Source: Hyphomicrobiaceae bacterium (GTDB lineage Bacteria > Pseudomonadota > Alphaproteobacteria > Rhizobiales > MH13). Taken from it: a stretch of DNA of 7,959 bases. A model generated the notes under the pieces. It was given only the letters and a program-made list of their open reading frames with translations. It searched no databases and was not told the origin of the DNA. The stretch spans positions 1-7,959 of the forward strand of contig JAGRKQ010000260.1 in the NCBI GenBank assembly GCA_020442235.1, in the 5' to 3' direction. The translations under genes and the position numbers were made by a program. Shown piece by piece: positions 7,531 to 7,959 of the stretch; the first letter of the stretch is position 1; each line of letters begins with the position of its first letter.

Positions 7531-7548
7531 GTGTCAGGCCAGTGTCAG
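7531..7548. repeat. Tandem GTGTCAG repeat, candidate TctD binding site
   Basis: GTGTCAG occurs exactly at 7531-7537 and 7542-7548, giving an 11-nt period, about one helical turn. Tandem direct half-sites at this spacing are the standard target layout of OmpR-family dimers. Read toward tctD the motif is CTGACAC-N4-CTGACAC. Six-of-seven matches to CTGACAC read toward tctC at 7683-7689 and 7756-7762, but about one such match is expected by chance in this region. Confidence 0.4.
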
Positions 7549-7590
7549 CTTGACGTGCGGAAAAATGAGAGTGGGCGGCGCAAGACCGTC

Positions 7591-7596
7591 TGTCAA
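7591..7596 (-). promoter_or_regulatory. Possible -35 element of the tctD operon promoter
   Basis: The minus strand reads TTGACA, the consensus -35 hexamer, 84 nt upstream of the tctD ATG. At 17-nt spacing the -10 position reads CACTCT, a poor match, so the promoter is uncertain. If used, the tandem GTGTCAG repeat would lie just downstream of the transcription start, a position suited to autorepression. Confidence 0.25.
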
Positions 7597-7611
7597 ACTC
7601 GAGGAAACGCC

Positions 7612-7650
7612 ATGAACAGGAACCGGCACAGGCGGGCCGTCATACGCTGA
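7612..7650 (+). other. 12-codon ORF with good ribosome site, possible leader peptide
   Basis: ATG-to-TGA frame encoding MNRNRHRRAVIR, with GAGG 7 nt upstream (7601-7604). It lies on the tctC strand about 180 nt before tctC. Five of twelve residues are Arg and one is His. It could be a leader peptide, or a chance ORF; nothing else supports translation. Confidence 0.15.
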
Positions 7651-7701
7651 CGATGCACCGGCACGCGCCATCAACACCCGTTCCGACACAGGTCACGACC
7701 G

Positions 7702-7734
7702 CCTGAAGCCCCGGCTCAGGTGCGCATGACGCAC
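7702..7734 (+). repeat. Two adjacent hairpins in the tctC upstream region
   Basis: CCTGA/TCAGG (7702-7706 with 7716-7720) encloses a further GCC/GGC pairing, with one unpaired A. Immediately after it, GTGCG-CATGA-CGCAC (7720-7734) is a perfect 5-bp dyad that shares base 7720. No T-run follows, so neither is an evident intrinsic terminator. They could be operator dyads or leader RNA structure. Confidence 0.3.
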
Positions 7735-7752
7735 GCCGCCACTTCCGGCCGA

Positions 7753-7823
7753 ATGCAGACACAAAGACCTGCATCTGCCGCGAATGACGATCATCCACGC
7801 AGATGGATGCCTTACCCAGATGG
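7753..7823 (+). repeat. Nested inverted and direct repeats just upstream of tctC
   Basis: ATGCAG (7753-7758) pairs with CTGCAT (7769-7774) across 10 nt. The overlapping CATCTGC (7772-7778) pairs instead with GCAGATG (7799-7805) across 20 nt, so the two pairings are mutually exclusive. CAGATGG recurs at 7800-7806 and 7817-7823, the second copy running into the tctC ribosome site. These may be regulator half-sites or alternative leader structures. Confidence 0.25.
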
Positions 7824-7826
7824 GAG
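7822..7826 (+). promoter_or_regulatory. Ribosome binding site of tctC
   Basis: GGGAG, 6 nt before the ATG at 7833. It supports that start, which also gives a well-formed signal peptide. Confidence 0.6.
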
Positions 7827-7832
7827 AGAAAC

Positions 7833-7959
7833 ATGCACGTTACACAAATCATCCGTTCCACGCTGATCGGCGCCGGCCTTGCCTGCACCCTTGGCAGCGG
7901 CACAGCGCTTGCCCAGAACTTCCAGCCTGAGAACCCCGAATGCATCGCCCCGGCCAATC
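7833..7959 (+). CDS. tctC: TctC-like tricarboxylate-binding protein, 3' end missing
   Basis: Only the first 42 residues are in the window. They form a signal peptide: Arg8, a hydrophobic run 11-20, and an ALA site predicting cleavage after Ala27. They are followed by the mature start QNFQPENPECIAPAN. The ECIAPA block near the mature N-terminus is characteristic of TctC, the periplasmic citrate/tricarboxylate receptor of the tripartite tricarboxylate transporter (there followed by PGGGxDxTC). The expected partners TctB and TctA should lie to the right, outside the window. It is divergent from the TctDE-like two-component genes, the arrangement expected for a regulated tricarboxylate uptake operon. 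The call rests on a short segment plus context. Confidence 0.75.
   Translation, partial: MHVTQIIRSTLIGAGLACTLGSGTALAQNFQPENPECIAPAN

Larger units (their letters stand above)
7508..7832. promoter_or_regulatory. Divergent tctD-tctC intergenic control region
   Basis: This is the only long gene-free stretch (325 nt) and must hold the promoters of both divergent operons unless they are transcribed from further away. It contains the tandem GTGTCAG repeat and a TTGACA hexamer on the tctD side, a 12-codon ORF with a good ribosome site, and a series of hairpins on the tctC side. I see no convincing sigma-70 promoter pair for tctC and no T-run terminator. Confidence 0.6.

Noticed and set aside
7550..7555. 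TTGACG as a -35 for a + strand promoter
   Set aside because: The expected -10 region about 17 nt downstream is G-rich with no resemblance to TATAAT.
7860..7895. Possible lipobox at Cys18 of TctC
   Set aside because: GLAC has Gly at -3 and Leu at -2, a poor lipobox, while ALA at 25-27 is a good signal peptidase I site.

Overview
This window is G+C-rich (roughly two thirds by eye), densely packed DNA from a Gram-negative bacterium. The order of nitrate reductase, TrpD-like protein and siroheme synthase, and the style of the proteins, point to an alphaproteobacterium, most likely a Rhizobiales relative. That placement is inference. I see no tRNA, rRNA, CRISPR, insertion sequence or phage gene.

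Left part (1-4434, + strand): the downstream end of a nitrate-assimilation operon. The first gene is an assimilatory nitrate reductase catalytic subunit (nasA) whose 5' end lies outside the window. It overlaps by an ATGA a TrpD2/YbiB-like protein (2022-3014), which is followed 10 nt later, behind an AGGAGG ribosome binding site, by a complete siroheme synthase (cysG). Siroheme is the cofactor of assimilatory nitrite reductase, so nasA and cysG fit one pathway: nitrate to nitrite to ammonium. The TrpD-like protein is the unexplained member.

Right part (4438-7507, - strand): a three-gene operon that converges on the first with only 3 nt between stop codons. In transcription order it encodes an OmpR-type response regulator (TctD-like), a TctE-like sensor kinase with a 2CSK_N-like periplasmic domain, and a secreted periplasmic solute-binding protein. 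The genes overlap (4 nt, then 31 nt), so they are probably translationally coupled.

A 325-nt gene-free region (7508-7832) separates the regulator gene from a divergent + strand gene cut off by the window end. Its first 42 residues are a signal peptide followed by a start typical of TctC, the tricarboxylate-binding protein of the tripartite tricarboxylate transporter. The two-component system is therefore best read as the citrate/tricarboxylate-responsive regulator of a tctCBA transport operon that continues to the right. The region holds a tandem GTGTCAG repeat spaced one helical turn apart (candidate TctD site), a consensus -35 hexamer facing tctD, a well-initiated 12-codon ORF, and several hairpins ahead of tctC.

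The best candidates for less-described biology are the TrpD2-like protein coupled to nitrate reductase, and the solute-binding protein coupled to a TctDE system that has its own separate TctC.
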